A stretch of 64,000 nucleotides of DNA from Mycoplasma sp. (GCA_024721275.1 JAMPIX010000001.1:124001-188000); one strand, 5' to 3'. Shown: positions 31,155-42,475, counted from the stretch's first letter. Program-made: numbers and translations. Notes: a model not told the origin generated them from the letters alone.

Positions 31155-31794
31155 AATAGCATTTTCAATATTATCAGTTAAATCAAAAAATATAGTAGAA
31201 GAAGTGAAAAAAGCATTAGAAAATGGTGCAAATTGAATTCATTATGATGTTATGAATAAAGATTTTGTAAATGGAGAAGGAATAGAAAACATAGTTAATG
31301 AAGAAATGATTTCAAAAATGCCTAAACATTTTAAGGATTTTCATTTTATGACAAAAAATCCAATAATTTATTTTAGAGAAAACATAAATATAGCTGATTC
31401 TATGACATTTCATTATGAAGCAACAACAGAAACTGAAAGAAATGAAATTTTTAATGAATTTTTAGGAAAAGTAAAAATAGGAATTTCAATAAACCCAGAT
31501 ACATCAGTAGAAAAAATATTTCCATATTTAGAAAAAGTGGACATGGTTTTACTTATGAGTGTAATACCTGGAAAAGGTGGACAATCATTTATAGAAAATA
31601 CATTAAGCAAAATCAAAAAATTAAGAAAAGAAATAGATTCTAGAAATCTTGATGTAATAATTGAAATGGACGGTGGAATAAATAATGTAACTGGAGTAAA
31701 ATGTATTGATAATGGTGCAAATGTTTTAGTTTCTGGATCATATATTGCTAGAGATTATAAAAATAGCATAAATGAAATGAAAAAAATACTATAA
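31147..31794 (+). CDS. rpe: Ribulose-phosphate 3-epimerase
   Basis: 215 residues. TIM barrel with the signatures HYDVMNKDFV (DVMDG-like, metal-binding His/Asp), MSVIPGKGGQSF (canonical MSVNPGFGGQ), and EMDGGIN. It interconverts ribulose-5-P and xylulose-5-P in the pentose-phosphate pathway. The usual MDG reads MNK and NPGF reads IPGK, so the active site is slightly diverged. Start ATG 31147 overlaps the rsgA stop, with AAGGAG at 31134-31139. TGA Trp codon at 31234. Confidence 0.9.
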
Positions 31795-31812
31795 CAAGAA
31801 GTTATAGTATTT
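31784..31812. terminator. Bidirectional terminator hairpin between rpe and rpmB
   Basis: A 12-bp perfect stem AAATACTATAAC (31784-31795) / GTTATAGTATTT (31801-31812) with AAGAA loop. It includes the rpe stop codon. On the minus strand it is followed by a U run (complement of 31780-31786), making it the rpmB terminator; on the plus strand the T run is delayed to about 31821-31826. Confidence 0.75.
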
Positions 31813-31832
31813 AAAAGTGATTTTTTAAGTAA

Positions 31833-32027
31833 TTAAGCTATTGCGCCTTTTTTCTTAAGAGTTCTTGCAGTTTTTGTTGATGCTTTTATAACTCTTTTTT
31901 TACCGTTATCCATAATTGTGACTTTTTGTAAATTTAAATTTCACTTTCTCCTTGAAGCATTTAATGCATGAGAACGCTTGTTTCCAAATAATGGACCTTT
32001 ACCAGTAATATCATCTTTTCTTGACAT
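31833..32027 (-). CDS. rpmB: 50S ribosomal protein L28
   Basis: 64 residues. [23 protein letters not shown] matches the L28 N-terminus; one TGA Trp codon in RRKWNLNLQKV. Highly basic. It lies in the large ribosomal subunit near the E site. AGGAGG (complement of 32035-32040), 7 nt before the ATG, is a perfect ribosome site. It stands alone and divergent from asp23/fakA, the arrangement also found in Bacillus (rpmB - yloU - yloV). Confidence 0.97.
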
Positions 32028-32075
32028 ATGTGTTCCTCCTATTGATCAATCTATATTATTAATCTTTGTTTTAAC

Positions 32076-32081
32076 ATTATA
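32076..32081 (-). promoter_or_regulatory. rpmB -10 box
   Basis: TATAAT on the minus strand, preceded by TTG. It gives a leader of about 40 nt with AGGAGG. Confidence 0.55.
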
Positions 32082-32152
32082 CAATATAAAATGAATTTTT
32101 AATAAGTTAAACATTTTAAAATATGTCTACATTATCAATAATATATCTCTTA

Positions 32153-32161
32153 TGCTATAAT
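32153..32161 (+). promoter_or_regulatory. Extended -10 for the asp23-like/fakA operon
   Basis: TGCTATAAT, an exact TGnTATAAT match (hexamer 32156-32161), 10 nt before ATG 32172. The mRNA would carry only a 3-4 nt leader and there is no Shine-Dalgarno. Confidence 0.6.
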
Positions 32162-32171
32162 AGTATAAATT

Positions 32172-32498
32172 ATGACTAATCAAGATAAAAAATTAGAAGA
32201 ATTATCAAGAAAAATAGCTCAGCTTATGATTAGAACTCCTGGTATTTCAAAATTAGTTTCTGCTTCTTCAGAAGCGCAGAAGCCAAGAGTCTTAAATAAA
32301 GATGACTATTATAAAGCGGTTAAATTCATTTCATATGAAAAATGATATGAAATGAATTTTCACTTTATTTCAAGTGACTCTCAACCATTTAATCAAGTAG
32401 CTAACTCTATTTATTCAGCAATGAGCTTTTTTCAAAAGAAAGAAAAGATAAATATTAAAAAAGTAAATTTATATTTTAGGGGAATTACAAATGATTAA
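32172..32498 (+). CDS. Asp23/Gls24-like (YloU) small protein
   Basis: 108 residues, one TGA Trp codon (32343). Weak overall similarity to the Asp23/YloU family in length and fold pattern (alternating strand/helix, IAQLMIRTPGISKLVS, then VNLYFRGI near the end). The assignment rests mainly on position: in Firmicutes yloU lies directly upstream of yloV (fakA) and divergent from rpmB, exactly as here. Role unknown; Asp23 proteins are linked to envelope stress. Its stop overlaps the fakA start by 8 nt. Confidence 0.65.
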
Positions 32499-34137
32499 TG
32501 GTAAAGATTTAAAAAATTTATTTATTTCTGGTGTTAACCAAATAATAAATGATAAAGATAGAATAAATGCAATGAACGTTTTCCCTGTTCCTGATGGTGA
32601 TACTGGATCAAATATGGCATCTGCTGTTGCAGAAGCTAAAGAGGAAATATTAAAACTTCCTGATAATGCTACAGTATCTGATATTGCAGATAAATTTTCA
32701 TATGGAATGTTGCTTGGAGCAAGAGGAAATTCAGGAGTAATACTATCTCAAATATTTAAGGGATTTTCTTTATCATTAAAAGGTAAAAAAACAGTTAGAA
32801 ATATGGATATTGTTTCTGCTGTTTCTTCAGCATCTGTACAGGCTTATAAATCTGTTATTGAACCTATAGAAGGTACAATTTTGACCGTAATTAGAGAAAC
32901 TGCAGAAAACTTGGAAAAAACAGTAACTATGGCCATGCCTAAAAACAAAGTTTTTGATTTAATAATTAAATATGCTGAGGAATCTCTTAATAATACACCT
33001 AATTTATTACCTATTTTAAAAGAAGTTGGAGTAGTTGATTCTGGTGGAGAAGGATTATTACAATTTTTCAAAGGAATGCAAAGTGCTTTATTAGGTAATC
33101 CTGTTGAAATAAAAAATACATCTGAAAATAATCATGCAAATGATTTTATTAAAAATAATGAAATTTATAATGGTGAATTCGGATATTGTTCAGAATTTAT
33201 AATGGAATTAAATAAACCTAAATCATTTAACAAAGATAAGTTTATTGAAGAATTGAAAAAACAAGGATCATCAATTGTTGTAGTTGTTGATGAAAAAATA
33301 TTAAAGGTACATATTCATACTATAAAACCTGGAAAATTACTTTCTTTCTCTCAAAAATACGGTGAATTTATTAGAACAAAAATAGATAATATGTCATTAC
33401 AAGCTGGTGATGTTCAAAATCAAAATAAAAATAATGAAGAAACAGAAAACAAAAATACTCAGACTATAGAAAATAAAAAAGGTTCTACAACTTTAATATC
33501 AATAGCAACTGGTCAAGGCATCATTGATGAAATGAAAAACATGGGTGCTGATTTTATAATCGAGGGTGGTCAATCAACAAATCCATCTGCAAAAGATATT
33601 ATTAAAGCTATAGAATCATCTCCAACAAAAGATGTAATAATTCTTCCTAATAATTCAAATATTGTTTTAACAGCACAACAAGCAGCAAGAACAATTAAAA
33701 AGAAACATGTTGTTGTCATTCCTACAAAAACATTAATGGAAGGTTTAACTGCCATTATGAACTTCAATGAAGAAGAAGATATTAAAACTAATAAAGAAGA
33801 AATTCAAGATGCAATAAAAACAGTTCAAACAGGAAAAGTTACAACCGCAGGTAAAACAACAAAAATTAAAGGTGTAAAAATTAAAGATGGAGAATTTATT
33901 GGAATACTTGGTAAAAACATAATTGTTTCAACAAATTCAAAAGTAAATGCAGCAATGAAAATTTTAGAAAAAGCAGTTACTGAAGATTCTGAAATAGTAT
34001 CAATTTTCTATGGTGGTTCTGCAACTAGTGCTGATGCAGATGAACTTGCATCTAGAATTGAAAATAATTTTGATGTCGAAACAGAAATAAAAAATGGTGG
34101 TCAAGATTTATATCACTTTTTACTTGCAATAGAATAA
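32491..34137 (+). CDS. fakA: Fatty acid kinase catalytic subunit FakA (DhaK/DhaL-type)
   Basis: 548 residues, typical of YloV/FakA. N-terminal DhaL-like ATP-binding domain with NVFPVPDGDTGSNM (about 26-39), followed by the FakA middle and C-terminal domains (ILPNNSNIVLTAQQA, about 390-404). With a FakB carrier it phosphorylates exogenous fatty acids to acyl-phosphate, the substrate for PlsX/PlsY. plsX lies immediately downstream and no fab genes follow, fitting a cell that scavenges fatty acids. AGGGG at 32478-32482 is the ribosome site. No TGA codon. Confidence 0.93.
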   Translation: MINGKDLKNLFISGVNQIINDKDRINAMNVFPVPDGDTGSNMASAVAEAKEEILKLPDNATVSDIADKFSYGMLLGARGNSGVILSQIFKGFSLSLKGKKTVRNMDIVSAVSSASVQAYKSVIEPIEGTILTVIRETAENLEKTVTMAMPKNKVFDLIIKYAEESLNNTPNLLPILKEVGVVDSGGEGLLQFFKGMQSALLGNPVEIKNTSENNHANDFIKNNEIYNGEFGYCSEFIMELNKPKSFNKDKFIEELKKQGSSIVVVVDEKILKVHIHTIKPGKLLSFSQKYGEFIRTKIDNMSLQAGDVQNQNKNNEETENKNTQTIENKKGSTTLISIATGQGIIDEMKNMGADFIIEGGQSTNPSAKDIIKAIESSPTKDVIILPNNSNIVLTAQQAARTIKKKHVVVIPTKTLMEGLTAIMNFNEEEDIKTNKEEIQDAIKTVQTGKVTTAGKTTKIKGVKIKDGEFIGILGKNIIVSTNSKVNAAMKILEKAVTEDSEIVSIFYGGSATSADADELASRIENNFDVETEIKNGGQDLYHFLLAIE

Positions 34138-34142
34138 TAACC

Positions 34143-34171
34143 TTAATGTATAATTTTTATTAGCAAATTAA
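34143..34171 (+). promoter_or_regulatory. plsX promoter/5'UTR element, copy 1 of a shared 29-bp sequence
   Basis: It contains TATAAT at 34149-34154. The 29-bp stretch matches 38746-38774 before rnjB at 26 positions. TAGGAGA follows before ATG 34184. Confidence 0.6.
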
Positions 34172-34183
34172 GTAGGAGACTTT

Positions 34184-35167
34184 ATGAAAACAATAGCTTT
34201 TGATGTAATGGGAAATGACAATGGAGTAAAAGCCGCGGTTGAAGCAGCGATAAAATTTACTAAGAAAAACATTGAATACAAAATAATTTTAGTAGGAGAT
34301 AGAGATAAGATATCTCTACATACTAAAGAAACAGAAAAATTAGAAATAATAGATGTTAAAGAAACAGTTGACATAGAAAAAGGTGCATTATCTTCAAGAA
34401 GTGCAAAAACATCAATGGCTGTTGCAGTATCACTAGTTAAAAGTGGAAGAGCACACGCTGTTTTATCTTCTGGTTCTTCATCTGCTTTATTAACAATTGT
34501 TTCACTTGAATTAAAAAGATTGAATAATGTTAGAAGAGCTGCATTTATGCCGATATTTCCTACAATTGAAAAGAACAAAAAATTTGTTATGTTAGATGTT
34601 GGTGCAAACCTGCAGGTAACATCTGAAAATATTGTTCAATGAGCTAATATTGGTTCTATTTTTTCTCACATAGTTAATAAAAAAGAAAATCCAACAGTTG
34701 GTATCGTTAATATTGGTACTGAGGATAAAAAAGGATTAGATTTTCATAAAGAAGCAAATGAAATATTAAAACAGCAATCTTCAATAAATTACATTGGTTT
34801 TATCGAACCTAGAAAATTACTTGAAGGAATTGTTGATGTTGCTGTAATTGATGGTTACGGTGGTAACTTAGTTCTTAAAACATTAGAAGGAACAATGCTT
34901 ACTTTATTTAAAACAATTAAAAAAGAATATAACAGAAATCTATTTTCAAAAATTGCAGGGTTATTATCTAAAAAAGTTTTTACTAATATTAAAGAAAATT
35001 TCGATTATAGAAATGTTGGAGCTGCATGAATTGTTGGTGTAAATGGATTAGCAATAAAAGCTCACGGATCATCTGATTTAAAGTCATATTTAGGTGCATT
35101 AAATCAAGCAAAATTAGGAATTGATAATAACATTTTAGTTGAGTTTGAGAAAGCTATATTAAGATAA
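34184..35167 (+). CDS. plsX: Phosphate acyltransferase PlsX
   Basis: 327 residues. It begins MKTIAFDVMGNDNG, close to the family's MGGD motif region, with GALSSRSAKTSMAVAV and the later ...VDVAVIDGYGGNLVLKTLEG. PlsX makes or exchanges acyl-phosphate for phospholipid synthesis. The canonical D-x-M-G-G-D is M-G-N-D here. Its place between fakA and rnc-smc reproduces the Firmicutes plsX...rnc-smc cluster with fabD, fabG and acpP missing. TGA Trp codons at 34640 and 35027. AGGAG upstream; rnc starts directly after the stop. Confidence 0.94.
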
Positions 35168-35821
35168 ATGAAAGAATTTTTAAAAAAAAATAATATTAAA
35201 ACAAATAATTTAGATATTTATTTTGAAGCTTTTACACATTCAAGCTATATTAATGAACACAAAACAAATAAAACATATGAAAGACTTGAATTTTTAGGAG
35301 ATTCAATTTTAAGTCAATATGTATCAAATTATTTATTTAATAAAGTTCCATTATTAAATGAAGGTAAAATGTCTATCATTAGATCTTTTGTTGTTAAAGC
35401 AGATAGTCTTGCAAAATTTTCAAAGCAGATTGGCTTAGATAAATTGTTAAGAATTGGTAATTATCCTGAACTAAGAGAAAATAAAAAGATTTTGTCAGAT
35501 TTATTTGAATCTTTAGTTGCAGCACTATATATTGATAATCAAGATATGGCTTTATTTTCGATATTTGAAAAAACCGTATACAAATTAATTGATGAAAAAA
35601 TCGGAGAAGAATTAAAAGATGCAAAAACATTAATTCAAGAATATTTACAAAGAGATAAAAATTCATTAATACAATATAATGTAAAAGTAAAAAATAAAAT
35701 TTTTCATGCAAAATTAAAACATGATACAAACATATTGGGTGAAGGAAAAGGTTCAACAAAAAAAGAAGCTGAAATAAATGCTGCAAAAGATGCTTTAAAA
35801 AAATTGAATGTAGGAGATTAG
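35168..35821 (+). CDS. rnc: Ribonuclease III
   Basis: 217 residues. The RNase III signature ERLEFLGDSILSQYV (about residues 38-52), a second catalytic acidic patch DLFESLVAALY (about 112-122), and a C-terminal double-stranded RNA-binding domain (about 150-217, GEGKGSTKKEAEINAAKDAL). It processes rRNA precursors and structured mRNAs. It starts immediately after the plsX stop; smc starts 3 nt after its own stop, so rnc-smc are coupled. Confidence 0.96.
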   Translation: MKEFLKKNNIKTNNLDIYFEAFTHSSYINEHKTNKTYERLEFLGDSILSQYVSNYLFNKVPLLNEGKMSIIRSFVVKADSLAKFSKQIGLDKLLRIGNYPELRENKKILSDLFESLVAALYIDNQDMALFSIFEKTVYKLIDEKIGEELKDAKTLIQEYLQRDKNSLIQYNVKVKNKIFHAKLKHDTNILGEGKGSTKKEAEINAAKDALKKLNVGD

Positions 35822-35824
35822 AAT

Positions 35825-38749
35825 ATGAAATTAATTAGAATAGAAGCGCATGGATTTAAATCATTTGCAAATAAAATTAAAATTGATTTAAATGGTGAAA
35901 TTATCGGTCTAGTTGGACCTAACGGTTCTGGTAAATCAAATATAAATGATGCTATTAGATGAGTACTTGGTGAGCAATCATCAAAATCATTACGTGGTAA
36001 TAAAATGGAAGATGTAATTTTCTCTGGTTCAAAAAGTCATAAAGCTATGAACTTTGCAGAAGTTTCTCTTTCTTTTAATAATTCTGATCAAAAAATTAAA
36101 AACTACGAAAACATAATTACAATAACAAGAAGAATTGAACGTGGCGCAGGAAAAAATGTTTATTATATTAACGGTAATTTAAAGAAACTAAGAGATGTAA
36201 AAGATATTGTTATGGAAACAGGAATATCAAAATCTTCATTAGCAATAATTTCACAAGGAACAATTTCTCAAATTGCTGAAGCAACACCAGAAGAAAGAAG
36301 AGCAATTTTTGATGAAGTTGCTGGAATTTCAAAATATAAATCTAGAAAAAAAGAAGCATTATTAAAACTAGAAAAAACATCAGAAGGTTTAGAAAAAATT
36401 CAAACAATCATTAGAGAACTTGAAAGACAAATTATTCCATTACGAAAGCAAGCTGAAAAGGCTCAAAAATATAATGAAATGAAAGAGGAATTAAAGAAAG
36501 TTGAAATTGGATTAATTTCAGAAGATATTACTTTCTTTGGTAAAGAATTATCTTTACTTGAGGAAGAACTTTCATCAACTATTGATCTAAGAGATTCTTT
36601 AGAACAAGAAATATCTGTTTTTGAAACAAATATATCAACTAATACAAATTACAAACATGAATTAGAAACAGAAATAGAAAACTTAAACAAAAAATATCAA
36701 GAAGTAAGTGAAAAAGTTCAAAATTTCGAATTTCAATTATCAAGTGCTAGTCAAAAAAGACAAATGATAATTGATGGTTCTATATCAGCAAGTTCGCAAA
36801 TGAAAGTTGATGCAATGCTTGAAGAGCTAAAAGAGATTAATGGTAAAATAATTAAATTCACAGAATGAGATAAAAATTTTGATGAACAATTATCAACAAA
36901 AAGAAAAGAATTAAAAGATGTTAATAGTGAAATGATAGAAGCAAAATCTCAACACAGTAGAATTCAACATGGTATTTATAAAGCAAAATCACAAATCGAA
37001 ATACTTAATGAATATAAGAAAAACAAAACAAATTTATTCACTGGTGTTAAAACTATAATTAAAAATAAAGATTCTTTCAATGGAGTTATTGATATAGTTG
37101 GTAATCTTTTAGAAGTTCCTGATGAATATGAAACTGCAATAAATACAGTTTTAAAAAATGCACTTCAACAAATAGTTGTTGAGACTCCTCAGGATGCTAT
37201 CGATGCTGTTAATTTTTTAAAGAAAAATAAAAGTGGTAGAGCTACATTTATTCCTTTAACATCAATAAATCCAAAATTTATATTAGAAAAATATATGTAT
37301 GCAATTAAAAATCATAATGGTTTTATTGATATGGCATCCAACTTAGTTAAAACTAAGCAAAACTCATTAAAAGAATTTTTACTTGGAAACATAATAGTTA
37401 CAGAAGATATTAAATCAGCTCAAGTAATTTCTGAAATAATTGATAAAAAATATATGATTGTTACAATTTCTGGAGATATTATTAGAGTTGGTGGAGTAAT
37501 AACTGGTGGAGAAGCACAAAAAAATATTACCAATACTTTAAATATTGAAAGACAAATTAAAAAAGTTGAATCATATATTCCAAGTATGGAAGAAGATCTA
37601 AAGAAAAAACAAACTATCCAAATTCAATATGAAAATAAGTCAGTTGAACTTCAAACTACAATAAGTGAATTAAATTTCGAACAAGTTAGAATAAAGGAAA
37701 AACTTGAAGTTACACAGGTTCAATTTAATTCAATTAAAACTACTTATGAAAGTATTTCAAATAAAAAGCTTGAGATGGATGGAGAAGTATTTAATATTGC
37801 AAACGAATTTGATAGTCTTCAAAAAGAAAAAATGAATTTAAAGACAGAATTAAAAGTGAAGCGAGACAGTGTTTCAAATATTAATAATGAATTATATGAA
37901 TTAAATACTAAAAAAGCAGATTCTGAAAAACAATTAAGAGAAATTTTAGGAAACACATCTGAAAAAATGGTGCGTAGAGATAAAGCATTATTTTATATAG
38001 AAAACGCAACAAAAAGATTAACAGAAGTTTATCAGCTAACTATGGATGTTGTTAAAGATAAATATAAATTAGGAATGGATAGAGATGAAGCTAGAAAAAT
38101 AGTTGATAACATAAACTCTGAAATTCAAAAACTAGGGCACATTAATCAAGATGCTGTTGAGCAATTTAAAGAAGTAAAAGAAAGATTTGAAAAATTCAAA
38201 TCATCAGAAGAGGAATTAATTTCTGCTCAGGAAGTTATTTTATCTGCGATAAGTGAAATGGATCAAATCATTATTTCTAAATTTACCGAAACAATTAAAG
38301 GTGTTGAAACTTGATTTGCAGAAATATTCTCAAACATGTTTGGTGGTGGAGAAGCTGTAATAAAAATACTTGATCCAACTAATTTATTAGAAACTGGTGT
38401 CGATGTAATTGCACAACCGCCAGGTAAAGCTGTTAGAAATATTAGATTATTTTCTGGTGGAGAAAAATCATTAATAGCAATTTCTTTACTTTTTGCTATA
38501 TTAAGATATAGACCTTTACCATTATGTGTTCTTGATGAGGTTGAAGCTGCTTTAGATGAAACTAATGTTATTAGATATGCCAACTATTTAAGAGAATTAA
38601 AAGAAACAACACAATTTATAGTTGTTACACATAGAGTTGGAACAATGGAAAAAGTTGATATTCTTTTAGGAGCAACTATGCAAGATAAAGGAGTTACTTC
38701 AATCTTTTCAGTTAAACTTGAAAAGGCAAAAGAGATGATAGATAATTAA
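35825..38749 (+). CDS. smc: Chromosome partition protein SMC
   Basis: 974 residues, shorter than the ~1180 of Bacillus SMC because of shortened coiled coils. Walker A GPNGSGKSN (31-39), coiled coil to about 370, hinge domain about 395-545 (FNGVIDIVGNLLEVPDEYE, IIRVGGVITGG), second coiled coil, signature LFSGGEKSLIAI and Walker B LCVLDEVEAALDE near residues 875-915. It condenses and segregates the chromosome with ScpAB. TGA Trp codons at 35960, 36866 and 38312. The end of the gene overlaps the promoter-like sequence of the next gene. Confidence 0.97.
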
Positions 38750-38774
38750 TGTATAATCTTAATTAACAAATTAA
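38746..38774 (+). promoter_or_regulatory. rnjB promoter/5'UTR element, copy 2 of a shared 29-bp sequence
   Basis: 26 of 29 bases match 34143-34171. It contains TATAAT at 38752-38757 and begins within the smc stop. A leader of about 55 nt with AAGGAG (near 38802-38807) precedes ATG 38820. Confidence 0.6.
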
Positions 38775-38819
38775 ATATTTAAGCATTAGTTTTCTATTTA
38801 TTAAGGAGAAAAAAATACT

Positions 38820-40466
38820 ATGGCAAATATAAAAATATTTGCATTGGGTGGAAATGATGAAAAAGGTAAAAATTGTTACTCCATCGATGTTAATAACGAA
38901 ATATATATAATGGATATCGGAGCAAAAATACCTCCAGTATCAGTTTTAGGAATTGATTTAATTATTCCTAATTTTAAATACATTCAGGAAAATAAAAATA
39001 GAATAAAAGGTATTTTTATTTCTCAAGCTCATGATGATTCATTTGCATCATTACCATGATTATTAATGCAGGTTCAAGGACTGACAATTTATGCTTCTAA
39101 ATATACTTTAGAAGTTATAAAAGATAGAGTTTCAAAATATAAAATTTCACATAGTAATTTTACTTTTAAGGAAATATCTGAAACAATTAAATTTAAATCA
39201 TCAAGTATTACACCAATACCTTTAAGTAGTTCAATTCATGGTACATTAGGATTTAATATTTCAACAGAAGATGGATCGATTTTATATTTAAAAAGTTTTG
39301 TTTTAGGTCGGCCTTTAGAAACTTATGGTAAAACAGATTTAAATAAAATTATGGAAACTGTTCATCCAAAAGGAGTTCTTTCATTATTGCTTGACTCATC
39401 ACGTTCAAACTTTTTAAAGAGTTCTTCTAATAATGTTTTAGTAACGCCTTACATAGAAAACTTTTTTAATAAAGTAAATCCTAATAATAGAATTATTATT
39501 GTTGCATATGACGAGAATACATCGTTTATATATGAAAATATAAAGTTAGCTATTAAAAATAACAGACCTGTTATTTTCTTTGGTAGAAACTTTGCAAAGC
39601 TTTATGAAATTGCAATGAAACAAAATCTTTTAAAAATTAATCCTCAAATTGTTTCTCATATGAAAATTAAAAATACAGATAATGCAGTAATTTTTGTAAC
39701 TGGACAAGTTGGAAGACTATATCAACGTATTGATAGAATAATGAATAATAAAGATGTATTTCTTAAATACAAAAAAACAGACAATACAATAATAATTGCT
39801 CCACCTGTTAACGGACAAGAAAGACAATATACAAGAATGATGGATAATATAGTTAGATTTGCTCCAAAATTACTTGAAGCACCAGAAAAAAAATTATATA
39901 GTTGAAATCCTACTAGAGATGATATCAGTGAAATTGTAAAAACTTTGAAACCTAAATTTTTATTACCTATTAATGGTTTATATAGATATTTAATTACAAC
40001 AAAATATATTGCAGACGAAGTTAAAACAAATACAAGAAAAGTTATTTTATCTAATGGAAGAATTTTAGAAATAAAAGATTCAAAATTTATATCTGAAAAT
40101 AAAAAAGTAAAAAATATAAATGATGTTATTGTTGATGGATTTGGGATAGGTGATATTTCTCCACATGTAATTAATGAAAGAAAAAACTTATCTAGATTTG
40201 GACTTGTTATGGTTACAACATTTTTAGATAAGAAGAATAAAATAATTAATGGACCTAAATTACAAATGAATGGTGTTATAAATTTAAAAAGTAGACCAGG
40301 CTTAAAAGATATGATAACTTCTAAGGTTATTCAAGTTATCGAAGAATTTGAAAATGATTTTAAAGCATTCGATGTTCAAACAAAAATTAAAAAGGCTTTA
40401 AGAAAATTATTTAGCAAAGAAATTGGTAAAGAACCAATAATTGTTCCAATTTTTTACAACATTTAA
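38820..40466 (+). CDS. rnjB: RNase J2-like protein with all metal-binding motifs lost
   Basis: 548 residues, aligned with RnjA (555 residues) nearly end to end: MANIKIFALGGNDEKGKNCY mirrors [20 protein letters not shown]. At the position of HAHEDH (69-74) it reads QAHDDS; the motif III His is Ser, the motif IV Asp (TGDF) is Ser (LKSF), SGHAYHDEH is replaced by WNPTRDD and PYHGE by PINGL. Such a protein cannot bind the two metals and is probably a structural partner of RnjA in a J1/J2 complex; that role is inference. TGA Trp codons at 39057 and 39903. It stands alone after smc. Confidence 0.9.
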
Positions 40467-40492
40467 CATAAATTAGTGTAATCTTTTAGTAT

Positions 40493-42475
40493 ATGAAAAC
40501 AAATTTCAAAACAGAATTAATAGATATAAGCTCAGATGATTACGACAATAAAAAATACAATATTTTTGAAGATAAAAAAACTTTAGGAATAATAATATTA
40601 TCAGTATCAATTTTATTTCAAGTATTTGCTTTTGTTCGTGTACCTTTTTTAACAACAATACATTCTTATACAATAGGAATGTTGTTTGGTGTTTTCAATC
40701 CATTATTTTATTTATATTGTGCTTACATTGGATTAACAATGATTTTTAGTGGAGTAAGAAATATAATTCCTAATTGATTAAAATTAACAAGATGATCTTA
40801 TATCTTTGTATCGATTTCTTTAATCTACACTATTGTTACATGATTCCATTATTCAAGTGTACAAGGAACATTTGCAATCGGAACAAAACCCTGAGGTTCA
40901 TTTAATGATTGATTTAAAACTTTTGAAAAAGAACCTGCTTATCCAGCAAATGTATGAGGAGGAATAGTTGGTGCTTTTATGTATTCGTTTACATCAATGT
41001 TTTTATCTTCATTTGGTTCTGGAATTTTAGCATCAGTATTATTTGCTGCATCAATATCATTATTTGTTACAGGAACATTTTCTGGATTTTACAAACAACT
41101 ACTTAATAAACAATGAAGAGCTTCACATTTTTCTAAAGATGCATTAAAGAAAAAAGAAAATAAAAATGATTCAATAGTTTCTAAAGATTCTCCTTTTATA
41201 AATATAATCGAAGATCTAAATTCACGTACAGAAGAAATACCTATTCAAAAAGAAGTGAAACCAAAAAACAAAATGCATGAAAACTTATCAATGCAAATAG
41301 CTAACAAAAAGAAAAAATATGAATTACCAAAAAGTTTATTAAAGACTCCAACAGTATCAAAAGGTAAAGAAGAAATGAAAAAATTTATTCTTGTTTGCAG
41401 CAACAAAATAAATCAATTATTTGATAAATTCAATATCGATGCAAAAGTACAAAGTACAATAATCGGACCAACATTATCAAAATTTATAATTAAGGCTGCA
41501 ATAGATATTGATCTTAAAAAAATTGCTAGATTAGAAGGTAATTTAAAAATGATATTAGAAGTATCAAGCATAAGACTTGAATTACCTATTCCTGGTAAAT
41601 CTGCTTTAGGTATAGAAATTCCAAATAAAAAACCAGAAGCAGTTCCTTTTAAAGATGTTTATAGTGAATTATTAAATTCAAAAAAGGCCGGTCCTCTTTC
41701 AGTAGCGTTGGGAAAAAATATAGATGGAAAACTTTTAACTTTTGAAGTTAACAAAACTCCTCATTTATTAGTTGCAGGAGCAACAGGTTCTGGAAAATCT
41801 GTTGGTATTAATTCAATAATTACATCAATAATTATGAAAACATCTCCAGCAAATGTTCAATTTATTTTAATTGATCCTAAAATGGTTGAATTTACTCCAT
41901 ATGAAAAAATACCTCATTTATATAGACCAATTATTTCAGATCCTATTGATGCATCGGCTGCATTAAATGACATGGTAGAACTTATGGAAATTCGTTATAA
42001 AACTATGGCTGAAAATAAAGTAAGAAAAATCGAAGAATGAAATGAAAAATGTTTAGCAGTAGGAAAAAGACATTTAATTTGACCATATATGATTGTAATA
42101 ATTGATGAATTAGCTGATTTAATGAATGTTGCGAAAAAAGAAGTTGAAGTATCAATTCAAAGAATTACACAAAAAGCAAGAGCAGCAGGAATTCATTTAA
42201 TAATAGCAACACAAAGACCATCAACAGATGTTGTTACTGGTGTAATAAAAGCAAACGTTCCATCTCGTATTTCATTCGCTGTATCTTCAGCAATTGATTC
42301 AAAAGTTATTCTTGATAGTGTTGGAGCAGAAAAATTATTAGGTAAAGGTGATATGCTTGTTTCTTTATATGGAGAACATATCTCAAGAGCACAGTGTGCA
42401 TTTTTATCAAATGAAGAAATTGAAAAAGTAACTATGCACCTTTCCAAAGTTGCTAAAAAAAATAAGAGTATATAA
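40493..42475 (+). CDS. ftsK: DNA translocase FtsK/SpoIIIE (no gamma domain)
   Basis: 660 residues. Four or more N-terminal membrane segments (about 30-50, 63-95, 105-125, 160-205), a linker, then the alpha/beta motor domain with Walker [13 protein letters not shown] (about residues 430-441) and Walker [12 protein letters not shown]. The protein ends at [20 protein letters not shown], just where SpoIIIE continues into its DNA-reading winged-helix gamma domain. It pumps chromosomal DNA at the septum; without gamma, directional reading of KOPS-like sites must be absent or supplied by another protein. Many TGA Trp codons lie in the membrane part. TGTAAT near 40474 and no Shine-Dalgarno at the start. 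Confidence 0.93.
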
